DNA of 64,000 bases from Papiliotrema nemorosa (Eukaryota > Basidiomycota > Tremellomycetes > Tremellales > Rhynchogastremaceae), in NCBI GenBank assembly GCA_032158125.1, contig JASKOT010000011.1:372001-436000 (forward strand), in the 5' to 3' direction. The notes under the pieces were generated by a model. The model had not been told where the DNA came from, did not search any database, and saw only the letters and a program-made list of their open reading frames with translations. The position numbers and the translations under genes are program-made. Below, one piece after another: positions 46,051 to 57,600 of the stretch (the first letter of the stretch is position 1; each line of letters starts with the position of its first letter).

Positions 46051-47215
46051 ATGCAGTCCGAAATGGGGAATGATGGCCGACCTCGACCGAGACGTCTGTC
46101 CTACTCCAGTACGTCAAGACACTTTGATCTTGATTCCACCAAGAGTGCTCCCAGTACTGCTTCGTCGAGCGAGGCCGTCTGGGGCAACGTATCGTGGCCG
46201 AGAAGAACGGCCATCGAAGTAATTTCGATGGAGCCGTCCACATCGAGCGACATTTTCAACGAATTGCGTAAAAGTAGGGAAAGGGCCGAATGGAAGTCTC
46301 CCTCAATCCCCGATGTGGGAGAAGATAACGGTGACACCGAGGACAATCATACAACTGCCGAAGGGCAAGAGGATGAAAGTGTCGAAGATGCCGCAGACGA
46401 GACTGGAATGGCATCGTTCCCACCCATCAGATACGATGGCAAAAAACCACAATCTATCATCCGCTCTGATGGATTCTCAGGAGGTCCAAAGTGGGAAGCT
46501 GGATGCCGAGTTGTCTCCTTCGAGTCTCTGGCTGCTTCCGACATCCAGGCTGTCAGAGACACTTTGCCGTCTGAGATCCAGCTGGATTTACCTGAGCAGA
46601 ACGTAGAAATGGAACAGAAACTGAAGACTTTATTTAATAGACAACGCCGCTGCACTTGTGGAGGAAGATCTTACTGTCGATAAGCAGACTCGGACGGACC
46701 TACAATTGTGGATACGCTTCGGAAATGAGATTCTGAAAAGCCCAATTCCATCAGATACTTTACAACTGACACTTACCGGGCTTGCATTGAGCATGAGAGC
46801 CTTGCGGAAAATGAACCTGCCTGAGGGAAAAATAGACCTGCTCACCACGGAGCAAATTGATGACTTGCTCAAACGAACTCGGTGGATGCTCGGTAGCAAG
46901 GATTGTGATGACAGAATGAGAAGACATTTGAAGAGATCCATGGAGCGGGTCCAAGATCCTGCGCGGAGGGCAGACGATCCACTTCTCCCGTCTTTGCAGC
47001 TCTTGTGGAAACGGACGATGCGTGACGCTGAGCTCACGGTAAGGGACATGGAGCGGGAGCGAGGTAGGTAACTTCAACACTCTGTGCTACGTACTGACAA
47101 TTCAGACGCAAGAAGGGAGAAAGAGCAACGGCTGAGCGAGGCTCGAAGCTCCAGAGCGGTCTGGCGACGAGATCCCTTCGAGTACTCGTCGTCGGCACGA
47201 CGGTATGGCCGATGA
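46051..47215 (+). pseudogene. Helical-module protein, second cluster, member 9, with an apparent frameshift
   Basis: Paralogue of the gene at 44547. It shares an RRLS site near the N-terminus (PRRLSYSST), an acidic Ser/Thr region, then IQLDLPEQ before the first module. The frame from ATG 46051 stops at 46681-46683. Coding clearly continues one base over, beginning DNAAALVEEDLTVDKQ at about 46641. That frame runs through the two modules: TDLQLWIRFGNEILKS with LALSMRALRKMN, and LTTEQIDDLLKRTRWMLG with RRHLKRSMERVQD. It then passes a GTAGGT/TTCAG intron (about 47066-47105) to a stop at 47213-47215. A 38-nt GTAGAA...AATAG segment just upstream looks like an intron but does not restore this frame. 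Options are a real inactivating indel, a sequence error, or unusual splicing. Confidence 0.55.
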
Positions 47216-47664
47216 GTTGTGCATGAGACACACACACAACGCACAACATGCATACACGAGGAGAAGACATGGATAGTCCTTTCGATACGAAGGCGAGACC
47301 GCTATGGGCGAGATTCCATGTATCCTCTCCGTTGCTGCGTCTCAGGATCATTTCCGCCACGGTGACTGTTGTAACATTGGTCATGGGCTTCGGAAGGCGG
47401 GTAGCAGTTTCACATAATCTAAAATGTTCGCAATGTCATGTCCTGAGGCGACGCAAGGCGCTCTTGGCCGTCATTGGGTTTCCGAACGGTGACGACCTTT
47501 CAACTCCAACCCCTTGATGTCGGAGGTCGAATTTCCGTCAAAGACTTCTTTCTCAAGTACGTTGTCGCTTCTTTTTGTCTAGTATGACCCATACGTATTG
47601 GCACCGCCAGATCCTTCTCTTCTTTGCAGCATCTCACTCGTTCGCATACCCACTGTGTCCCAGA
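47216..47664. other. Intergenic region
   Basis: About 450 nt. An in-frame ATG at 47584 could extend the next gene by 27 residues with a hydrophobic stretch (QILLFFAASHSFAYPL); the internal start at 47665 is preferred. Confidence 0.4.
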
Positions 47665-48732
47665 ATGAGTTCTGATCATTCTCGCAAACCGCCTTTGGCA
47701 ATTCGATCGCCAAGCGCGCTTCCCCCTGTTTTGACTCTAGCAGATGGCCAGAGCAAAAGGTTGAATCATGAGGCTGTCTCTTTCGTCTCTATGGCGGAAG
47801 TTGATAAAGAGCCTGTCGAGAAGTCAGAACAAGTTCAGGTCACTGAGGAGAGCACGATCGAGGATGTCGAGGAAGGATTGAGCGAGGACGCTTCGAGCGT
47901 GAGAAAGGGTAAACGACCCATGCAGTTTACAGGCGATACCGGCGATTTGGACACATTACCGGTCACTGATCCGCATACCTTGTCAAGGGTCGAGGCTGGC
48001 TCATCAAGTCGAAGAGAGGAAGGTCATAGGGATCTCCTTTTCTACGCGATCGAGGAAGCGACCAATCTTCTGACAGCCACGGAGAAGCAGCTTGCCCCAC
48101 AGGAGAGAACTGCCTTGCAAACCTACATCTCAGCCGGAAATTCCGTTTTTTTGAACAAGGAGGTCAAAGAGTACTCGTTGCGATACAAGGATCTCGAGAA
48201 CGCCATGGCACAATATCGAAGAAGTCTGCATACAGCTCAGGGAGGGTCAGAGAGTGAGACTATCTTCACCTAGATCGACGGTGCCGAACGGACGCTGATG
48301 GACGCAGACATGTTCTATCTGTCAGATTTGATCACTCAAGGCAAGAATTACCGAGATAACGGTAATTGGGATCTAACCAAAACGGAACATGAAGATCTTA
48401 GAAACGACCTCGTTTTGGCCATAGAGTTTGCGCACGATGTACGAACGGGAAAAGACGTGGAACAAGAGACCATCACCTTATTCGAGGGTTCCCTGAGAAA
48501 GGCGATCGAGGCAGTCATCAAGGCTGGGATTACTGATGCACCAGTACCGGCGATGCCCTCAGAAGAGGGAGCCACCTCTGGGCTTCATACGGGCGTTGAT
48601 ACGGGTTATACTTCTGCCTACCCCTCCCGATCTCATTGGAAAGATGTGGAAACCAAGCAAGAGCGGAGATTATGGAAGCTCATGCGCTATCACTCAGCGG
48701 ATTTGGGAGGTGATGCTTTTGACCTTCTTTAA
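47665..48732 (+). CDS. Helical-module protein, second cluster, member 10
   Basis: Two exons, 47665-48253 and 48308-48732, give 337 aa. The 54-nt intron (GTGAGA donor, GCTGATG branch, GACGCAG acceptor) is a multiple of three and carries an in-frame TAG. Without splicing the gene would seem broken in two. The N-terminus is Ser/Pro-rich and acidic (EESTIEDVEEGLSED), then KGKRPMQFTG. Module 1: LFYAIEEATNLLTATE, KQLAPQERTALQTYI, and LRYKDLENAMAQYRRSL. Module 2: FYLSDLITQGKNYRDN, WDLTKTEHEDLRNDLV, and LFEGSLRKAIEAVIKAG. A Gly/Ser/Thr-rich linker and basic WKDVETKQERRLWKLMRY close the protein. A TACTGTACA element (48778-48786) lies 46 nt after the stop. If translation began at 47584 the protein could carry a signal-anchor-like segment. 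Function unknown. Confidence 0.68.
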
Positions 48733-49221
48733 AGAGACGTATTCGAACACTGTGAATAGCTCTGAGATTGCGATATATACTGTACATAGGAGGATGGGGC
48801 GACGATTACAGTGTGCTCGAGATGTCGATGATATAGATGTCGAGGGCTTTGACCTGATCCTGCACTCGGTGGTGAGGGGTAATCGACATCTGCGACAACA
48901 CCGTCACCTGGCAACCATCCACTCGACCTCCTCTCTGTCTCTCGGTGCCGCTTCGTCTTGACCACAACGCATCAGTCTCCAGTCTCCAGTCTCCAGTCTC
49001 CAGTCATGCATCTCCTAGATCCCAAAATACGCTCAAGTACGACTGCATATTTAATCATGCTTTTCACTCGGGATTCAATTCTCGTAGACGTCAGGCGAGT
49101 CGATTTGGTTCTGAGAACCCCGTCTTACAGCTCTCTGGAGAGCTCTTATAGCTCATATCGGTCACGCTGGCGTGAACAAGCCATCTCAAAACCGTCACCT
49201 TAGATCGAAAAGTGTAGCGGT
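48733..49221. other. Intergenic region with a 7-nt tandem repeat
   Basis: About 490 nt between a small-family gene and the tetraspanin. Holds the TACTGTACA element at 48778-48786 and the CAGTCTC repeat at 48973-49005. No coding signal. Confidence 0.45.
48973..49005 (+). repeat. CAGTCTC tandem repeat (4.7 copies)
   Basis: Four perfect 7-nt copies of CAGTCTC followed by CAGTC, about 220 nt upstream of the tetraspanin start codon. Confidence 0.9.
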
Positions 49222-50177
49222 ATGCGGAAACTTTACCTCGTTTGGGGCTTTCTGGACCTCTGTCTCCTCGCGGCCGGTGTTCTCTGCGTCACCGTGAGTG
49301 TTCTGTACATGTCCTCGAAGGACCGTCTTATCCTCGATCTCATACTCCAACGAATCGACTTCAAATGTACGTCCGATTACCAATCATCAGCCGTGACCTA
49401 GCGGCCACCACGCCGTGTAGTGCCAGCTGACTTCAAGTGGGAGTTTTACTGGGCAGCACATACATTCTCGCAACACTGCTTTCCGTCCCTTCGATATTGC
49501 AGCCCAAAGATCGACCCGTTCTTCTCAAGGTGCTGAATATATTGCTTATCTGTCTCTCAATATTCACCCTCGCTGTAAGTGTGGATTTCTCTTACACCGA
49601 CGGGCTGACCAAATAGGTTGGAACGGTATTCTGGCTGTTCTCTTTACGTCAACTCGATACCTTCAGCCAAATTTGGAAAGCGCAATCTGCCGATATGCAA
49701 GCTGCAATCCAAGACAAGGCGAGTCTACATCCTCAACCATCTGTGGAAAGTCATGTTTCAGTGGGCATCGTGCTGAGAGGCAGTTTTCATGTTGCGGTTA
49801 TTGGAATGGGACCACAGCGGGTCTGTATGGTGCTGTCCAAGGGTTTTGCGCCGATATGAGGTCCGCCGCCATCGCCCCTGGATGCCAATCTGCTAGTGCG
49901 TACATATGACAAATGAGTGTCAGTGACATACCGTGGGGCTGAGCGAAAGTCACCAGTGCCAAATCGCCCGGAAGTGACTTCACACTCGAGAATGTGTTCA
50001 GCTCAATATACGGGTTCGAAGCCATCATCATCATGTTCTTTCTAGCTACAGTGTGCGTCATCAAAGAGGTCCGTTTGTCGTCATTTCGAATTTTCGAGTC
50101 TAATTGACGATCAGAGAGAGGTGGAAGTCCGTTTCGCTCGTATCGACGAAAAACGTGGTGGAGGGGGATTTGTGTGA
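49222..50177 (+). CDS. Tetraspanin (fungal Tsp2-like)
   Basis: Tetraspanins are four-pass membrane proteins that organise membrane domains. Six exons (49222-49366, 49438-49574, 49617-49718, 49784-49895, 49950-50068, 50115-50177) give 225 aa. Membrane segments: LYLVWGFLDLCLLAAGVLCV, GVLLGSTYILATLLSVP, LLKVLNILLICLSIFTL into VGTVFWLFSL, and FEAIIIMFFLATVCVI. The large extracellular loop between segments 3 and 4 has the diagnostic FSCCGYWN and further Cys in GFCADM and PGCQSA. The C-terminus is the charged REVEVRFARIDEKRGGGG. The intron before the CCG exon begins GC (AAG/GCGAGT) and ends GAGAGGCAG; no GT alternative restores the CCG frame. The gene converges on a Zn2Cys6 regulator, with 172 nt between stops. 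Confidence 0.85.
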
Positions 50178-50349
50178 GGCAGGCAGATGGACCGGTCCAA
50201 GAGATATCAGAATGCATTTACTACCTGCACTAGACGGTCATAAGAGAGACAGGGACAGAAAACAGTACGTTACAACACCGATCAGCTTTCGAAAATCAAA
50301 CCTCGTCAGGCCAAAAGCAGACTACAAGGGGAAACCAAAAAACACCGAC

Positions 50350-53300
50350 CTAGTCCCAGGACCCATCCAGACCCAGTTCTCCGCCACCCATCTGGTTCAC
50401 AAACGTTGTCAGGTCAAATTCCTCCTCCATATCACCAAAAAGACCCATCATCTGACCTGTCGAAGGGCGAGGAGCCTCTGCCAGAGGCTGGACCTGCAGC
50501 TGATAAGTTGGTGCAGGCATGTCCACATCCATTGTCAATGGATTGTACGACTGCAAAGGTGAATTCTCGCTACCAAAGGAGCCCGGCGAGAAAGCGAATC
50601 GGGTAGCGTTCATGACCCAAGGGACTGGGTACCCATCGTTCTGTTGCAGCGGCGCGGAGAAGGACATTGGTGCCTTCTGAGCGAAGTCGATCAGCGTCGA
50701 CCAATCCGCTGAAGGTGTGAGGGGTGGTAAGGCTGCCGGAGGAGCCTGTACTGCGCCGGCGCTGCCATTCATGTTTGCCATTGGAATCAGACTTCCAGTC
50801 GAGTCATAATGAATGGGCTCAGCCAAAGTCGCCGATGTCGCAATGGAGCCGGGCGATTGTGGAGAAGAATTATTGATGGGCTCGCGTGACGGCGAGTTGT
50901 TCCCAACAGGACTCGTTTTTGTCGAATGAGGACTGCTGGTGACGCGGCGAAGCTTGGACGGAGAATTTAGGTGACTCAGGTCATCGTCGTTGTCCGGTTC
51001 ATATTTGAGCGACAGACTTGGCGATCCGTTTCCCGCATCGACAAGTGCCTCATTGGCTCGTCGCCGAAGTCGAAGTAGAATAGGCAAACCTTTCTTCGCG
51101 CGGCATCCAGCTCTGGCGACAGCAGCAATGTCGCAAACAATAGTCATTCCATGTAAAGCTGGGGAAGCGAAGGCGCATGCAGGCGAGCGTATGGTGATCG
51201 CAGCGCTGTTGTTTAAGCTCGGCCACTTATCGAGTGACTTACAGGCAGACAGACGCTGTGAATGCATGAAACCAGAAAAACCACCATCGAGCAATAAGGG
51301 AAGGATGATAGATTACGAGTTGTTGAACCAGCTGAACGATCTCCTGCGCGCTCTCGTACAGCGCTATGAAGTTGTCACCGAATTTTCCAGTCGAGGGGTC
51401 TTCAGGCTTATCGCCGAGTGCTCGAGCGAAGAATGGGCGATTGAGAAGAAGTCGGCATTGCGCCACAAGCAGGCGGATACCCAGGCGATGAATGATCTGG
51501 CGTCAGGCAAACTCGGGACACAAATCCATGCATACCAGGTGCGGATGGATGTTTGCATCGAGAGGGAGCGACTGGATTGGGACTCTGGGCATCAGTGTGT
51601 CTGGGACCGATCTCTTGACTGCTAGGTCAGCGGGAAGCCTGCGATAGAAACAGCGCCGTACATTCCCTGAACTCTCTGTCCAGACTTTGTACTTGTTGTA
51701 CCGATACAGACGCAGTCTGGGTTTGCTAATTGTCAGCCTTATGTCACGCTTCAGGATTTCCTGGTACGTAGAACGTACCACATCGATGACTCTCTCCATC
51801 ATCGAAATCAAGCGATACTTTGCTCGATGGTCTGTGAGATCAGATTGATAGTCAGCGGCGCTCAACTCACATCCGTCAGTATCCGCAGAGAAACCAGACG
51901 AAGGATCTGGATACTGTGTATCGGCAGCTTTGTTGCTTGTGGCACAAGGTCTGAGGGTCAGTGCTATCGTTGCAAAACACACAGACTCACCTGCCGAAAC
52001 ATAATGCTTGAAGACGGTCATATGTCTTCATAAGCTTAGTTGATGCAGGGAACTCACGATAATCTCCCACCAGACCTGCCGTCGCTCTGCAATCTCGTAA
52101 GGCGACAGTCCGAACGCCGAGCCATCCCTATGCAAGCCGAGCTGGATTGAGCGTTGAGTAGAGCCCGAACTCACACTTTGCGCGACCTTGACGGCGATCC
52201 CCAAAATAGGCCAGAACGTCTCTCCGCCGTCACCACTCTTGTCGTTGAGAGCATATGTCCCACAAAGATGCAGAGCCTGGACAGTAGCCGGACTAGCATG
52301 CTCCAGTCCCACTGCATTCATACAGGCTCGTCCTAGGGCAAACAGCTCTTCGCCTCGCGGAGCGACTTGGTTCAGCAATATCTCGATTACTAACTCACAA
52401 GGCGGTCTGCCGAGGTCGAAAATCACTCCAATCGCCATGATGAAGTATACACAGGCGATCTTGTGTGCGTTTATAGGTGCTTCCGGGTCATATGCGGCGA
52501 GGAGATGATCTGTATCGAACATAGGTCGAGGTAGGATTTGATACCTTGCATCAGCAGAGTCCGGCCGTTGTTTACTCTGTTTCACTCACATCCAGTTGAC
52601 ATTTTCCCAATAAGTCTCAACAAGCATCCGACCCTCATCTTCCCAGCGGGGTAGATGGTTTCGCAGCTGGTCTGAGCCCATTTTTGGGCCGCCCAAGCCT
52701 AGAGCATCCAGCATTCCTGGCGGTTGTCGCGCATTAAATGTGGCCACGATGGCTGAAGTGGGAGGAGTCACAAGGCCTGTGTTCCCAAGAGGCGCTTCCG
52801 GGCCAGGCCCATTGTCCTCTGCCCGCAGATACTCGCTACCGGCAAAGCTGCCCACGAAGCGCGCCTCTCCCTCTCCTGTGATTGTCAATGTACCCAGACC
52901 GCCATCGAAAGACTCGTCCTCTTCGAGCAGGGTCTCAACTTTAGGTGCGACTGAACCTTTCCGACGTTCTCGATCCTGCGAGGAGAAGAGGTATGGTGAT
53001 GCAAGGAGTGGATGAGGGTCATCGCTTGATTGAGCATGAGCTTTGGCCAGTGCGACCTCTAGCTGAGAGATGCGTTGGTGCAACTAGTGATGAGTGTGAT
53101 CCCGAAGTCGTGCTCACTTCTTCTGTATCGGCCAAGATGAGTCTGCCTTCGTCAGTATGTCACCGCAGAAGCCTCGCGACCGGCTCACCTCTTGCCTTTA
53201 CCGGTGGTCATCTGTCCAGTTGGGCAGATCTGCGCGCAACCCCTCTTCTCGCCTGAGGATGAGCTTCGTCCACTTGGATAGTGAAAAGAGATCCAGCTTA

Positions 53301-53494
53301 CATGATTGACACGGCCATGTTCGCGAGCACTTGAGCTTGAGACTGCCAGATTAGCCTTCGATCCCCCCTCTATCTCACCGTTTGCACTCCGCACAGCTAA
53401 AGCTCTGCCTTCCGACTTTGCCCTTTGTACTGTCGGGCGTGGAAAGGGCAGGAGTATTTTCTGTTAGGTTGAGGGGGATCGGGGGTGGTCGCAT
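50350..53494 (-). CDS. Zn2Cys6 transcription factor with fungal MHR domain (A)
   Basis: Nuclear DNA-binding regulator. The start ATG at 53494 reads MRPPPIPLN and reaches the zinc cluster with Cys at 34, 37, 44, 50, 53 and 62 (SCAECKRLKLKC, RTWPCQSCEKRGCAQIC). The cluster is split by two introns that fall inside the motif. A basic GKGKR and the dimerisation-like ILADTEELHQRISQLEVAL follow. The middle-homology region is spread over several exons: PPGMLDALGLGGP, RMLVETYWENVNWM, KIACVYFIMAIGVIFD, LFALGRACMNAVGLEHASPA, IGLHRDGSAFGLSPYE and RRQVWWEI. The C-terminal exon is Ser/Pro-rich and ends EEEFDLTTFVNQMGGGE, an acidic-hydrophobic stretch that could activate transcription. At least eight introns, most but not all traced. 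Target genes unknown; the gene is divergent from a second Zn2Cys6 factor. Confidence 0.8.
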
Positions 53495-54651
53495 GGATGA
53501 GCTTCGGGTCATGAGAATGGAAGGGTGGATACGTTGATACGACGGTGAGTGAATGTGTAAGACAGGGTAGGAGAAAAGGTGGCAAGAGGGAGAGATTGTC
53601 AGTCCCTCTCCCTTTAAATCTCCGTCTCTGTCAGGGTGATATCAACGAGGGGGAGCAGATGTCAGTCACCCTCGAATCTCGAATGGTGTATCAAGAGTGA
53701 ACCTTGGTGGATATGCAGAGACGGGTCAAGAAGGGTTGAGTGACTGTTATGACCAATGAGTTCCGGTTCGGAGTCGTTTGAGGGGGTTTGGTTGTTGTCT
53801 TTTTGTCTTGCTAGTTGTGTGGATTTGATGGGACCTGGGGTGGATGGTGAGGGAGCAGGAGTATTGAGGATGGGTGACAAAGAGGGCATCGCTTTTTGAT
53901 CAGTGTTACATGTACTCTCCTCTGTCCATAATGCGTCTTCGGCGCATTTTTCGTCTCATCATGATAGTGGTCCATCTTGACACGAATGTTGGTGAGATGA
54001 CCTCGGGGATTTGGTTGAAAGGATGATCGGTAGAGAGGTGGGGGAGCCAAGGACATTGTCGCCAGGTTTGACATGATTGAGCATGGTCCGGCCGCGTCTT
54101 GCTCTTAAGAAGACTGCCTTTGAGCTGAGCTCTATCCGTCGCACGTTCAGGCTCAGCACTCGTAGACACAGTCTCATGACGGGGATCGCGGAAAGAGATG
54201 GGATCTCTTTGGAGGAATGGTGTGATGAGATGGAGGATGATGCCAGCAGTTGTTTTATAGGCGATCTAATCCCGCACCGGTAAATAACACCACTCTGGGC
54301 AGATCCCCCCCTCCTTTTCGCACACCAGGATGAACAGTCCTGCATAGACCGCACGTATGCTGGCACGGTGTTTGTCATGTATGTATGCTCGAGAGATGTG
54401 CTTGTCGACTTGACTCACATGAGTCTACGGGACACCTGAATGGTGGCATTATTGTGGCTTGAGTACGGCACAGATCGAGGGAGAGACGGGGGGACACGAG
54501 GGGCCACTGCCGCCAACGAACAAATGCATTCATCCCCTCGCACCATTCCTTCCTCATTCACTTTTACCGGCAGCATCATCACCGCATATATCTCTTTGCT
54601 CACCATCACACAACTCTAAGATCGACAAAAGCGACCGCGGTTTGATCCCTC
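53495..54651. other. Divergent promoter region between two Zn2Cys6 regulators
   Basis: About 1.16 kb. Several minus-strand open frames here have Ser/Pro-rich but inconsistent composition and were not called. It should hold both promoters. Confidence 0.45.
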
Positions 54652-57600
54652 ATGCAGGGTAACCCTCCGAACGGGAGTGCTCCTGGGGGAGGGGGAGGAG
54701 GCGGCAGTGTGGGAGATGATCGACGCTACCCAACCCATCCACCTTCCCGGTCTTCTTTCATCGGCCACCATCTTCCACCACCCATCCCATCTGCTTCTTC
54801 ACCTCATACTTATCCATCTCCTGGTGGGGGTCATACAGATCCTGCTGGCTGGGCTTCGGAAAGGGATAGAATCGGCTCTTCTCGTGGGAGATACTCTCCG
54901 GCCATGTCTCATTTCGACCGACCACCATCCTCCTCATCCCGACTCCCTCCATTGGAATCGTATCACCGGAATTCTGTGGGTGGATGGGAAGCACCTCAGT
55001 CTACTGGATTTCCCACATGGAACACCCGTCCTTCCATCCCATCCGCCTTTCCACACTCTCCAACCAAACCCCCGACACCGGGTGACATCAGGCAACACCT
55101 TCCATCAATGAGGAATGGCTCCGGTTATCAGCTCAACGCGACACCCAGTCATCCGTCAGCCGTTGTCCACCGTTCACCAACGCAGTCCGGCGCAGCTGCC
55201 TTGACCAGCAACAAACACGGGTCAAACGAGGAGTCTGGCTCTGTCAAGAAGAAGAAGCGAAGAGTCGCGCTCTCTTGTGCAGAGTGCGCAAAACGAAAAC
55301 AGCGATGCAACAGGGAAACACCCTGTCAGCATTGTGTCGCTCGAAGGGTCCCGGAGCTCTGCATCCCATACTCGAGAGCTCCCACTCCTCCACCACGAAC
55401 CAAACATGAAGGTGGAAAGGGTGTAAAGGAGGAGACCGAAAAGGCAGAGGCCCAACCACCCCGAGCACCAAGCGCACTGCCAACTTTGAGCGTCAGAGTG
55501 GCCAGGATCGAGGCATTGCTAAATGTGGTCGTCAACAGAGTTGATGGACTGGACGGCAAGGCACTCTCAGACTGGCGGATCAGTGGGTTGAATGGAGACA
55601 AACTCTCGCTCATATTTAGACCATGCACCAGCCACCTCTCCTCCACCCATACATGGAAGTCGATCCGTCTCTCGTCGGGAGTCTCCACGTGGTGGCAGCC
55701 CAACCGCCTCTCCTTCTCCTCCACCCTCGATGAATGAAGAGCAAGAATCGGCCGATGTGGAAGGGGAGAGCCGAGCTGGAGATGTAGTGGAGGTGCTGGA
55801 CATTGACACGTCAATGCGAAATCCCCTGCCCCAATCGGTGTGTGCATGTCGCGGCCAAGTCTTCGCATTGTTGACCTGCAGATGCTGAGCACCAAAGAAG
55901 GTGCCGTAAAGCTGGGCTTGGACTACCATGGCACTCCTGCGGAGCAATTACAGAAATTGTTCCAGGACTGGGGAGTCAGCGCGGAGAAGGTGAAATACAG
56001 TGCTGCAAAGCATTCTGACATTGCAGGTACACGACCTGATACGGGAACTGCCCAGCGAGGAGCACGCAAACAGATTGCTTGACTGGTTCTTCAAAAAATT
56101 CAACTATGTCCGATACCCCATTGATGAGCACATGTTCAGAAAAGGTTCGCGCATATGACAGCATCGAAGCTGACGTCTAGCGTACGAAGCATTGTATGCG
56201 TCGCCTTCGGTCAATCCCAGCGCCATCCTCTTCCTCCCGCTTGCATACATTGTCTTTTCAATCTCTACTCGGATTGCGCCCGACGAGTGGGAACTTTCGG
56301 AAGAAGAGAAGAAGACACAGAGTCTCCGGCTGTATTGGAATTGCAAACACGCTGTCATCATCGCCCAAGCTGTTAAAGCCGAGAATATTCAGCTCGTCGA
56401 AACGAAAATTCTGACCGGGCTGTATCTGGTTCTGATGCACGATCGACGGCTTGCAGAAGGTTGGTCGGAGTTCAGAACGGCCATCAGTATCGCTCAAGCC
56501 CTGGGACTCCACCGAGACGGCACTAGATTGCGATTGGATCAGTATACTACAGAATACAGGAGGAGGCTCTGGTCGTATCTTGTTCATGCGGACGCAACGT
56601 ATTCGTGCCTATTGGGTCGACCTACCTCCCTGGATCCCAATTTCAGTGACACCAGGTGAGTGGTGATAAAATATGACTGAGCAGATCTGATCGAAGAATG
56701 CCGCTCAATCTTGACCTATCCGACCTACTGAACGGCAAGAAGCCGGAACCCAAATCGGAAGATGAACCAACCTTTGCGACGTATCTCATCTTGAGGCGAC
56801 GCTTGGGCGAAATTGTGGCCAAAGTCACCGAGCACTTCCAACTGCTGGGCGAGGCGGTCCAATATCGAGACGTGGAATCCATCGATGCGGACTTCAAGGA
56901 CTTCATCCAGGATTTGCCGAGAGCCTTCCGAATGGATGATCCTGACAAATCGTGGGATGACAGTAAGTCCATCTGAACGATGCCTCGCTTCAGTGCTCAA
57001 CTGACGATACAGAATTGTGGTTCCTGCCCGTGCATCGCTACTATATCCAAACTGAGGTTCTGCATTTCATCATCATCCTACACGTAAGTCTCCCAGCTGA
57101 ATTCGAGCTGATCACGAGCGGCCTTGGCTCTTGCGTAAGCTGAGAAGCTCGCGTTATGCATTGTCGCGACATGCTTGTCTCGAGGCCGCAGCCACCGATT
57201 TCAGGATTGTGAGTTGTATTCGTGATCCAAAGCTCATTTCAGCGACAAGCTTTCAAGAAGGACGTGCCAGACTTTTTCGAGACACTTTTGGCAAGCTCTT
57301 TCCGAGAATTCGTAAGTTGCGAAGTATGATTTGAACTGATCGGCAAGAATGTCGCTATGATCGCTGGAATTAGCATGATCATCGATCCGGTATGTTCCCC
57401 ATTGGCAGGCAGCGACTCCCGCTAATACACAGACCTCACACCGGTCGGCCGATATGCGCGCTATCATGACAAGCTTCTTGGAGCATTATCCTCACGATCC
57501 TGCTATGGACGACTTTTCCCAAAAGGAATCTGCCATCGTTAGTTGTCTCGCGCATGCCATAATTCCCCGTGCTCACCTCAGATCTATACTCTGCATAATC

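Noticed and set aside
46604..46640. 38-nt GTAGAA...AATAG intron as the cure for the frameshift at 46.6 kb
   Set aside because: Removing it puts the downstream coding into a third frame that stops early.
48254..48307. In-frame TAG at 48271 as a readthrough or inactivating stop
   Set aside because: A 54-nt GTGAGA...GCAG intron with a CTGAT branch removes it and keeps the frame.
53662..54378. Minus-strand frames between the two Zn2Cys6 genes
   Set aside because: No consistent splicing, start or motif; composition looks like a promoter with biased base content.
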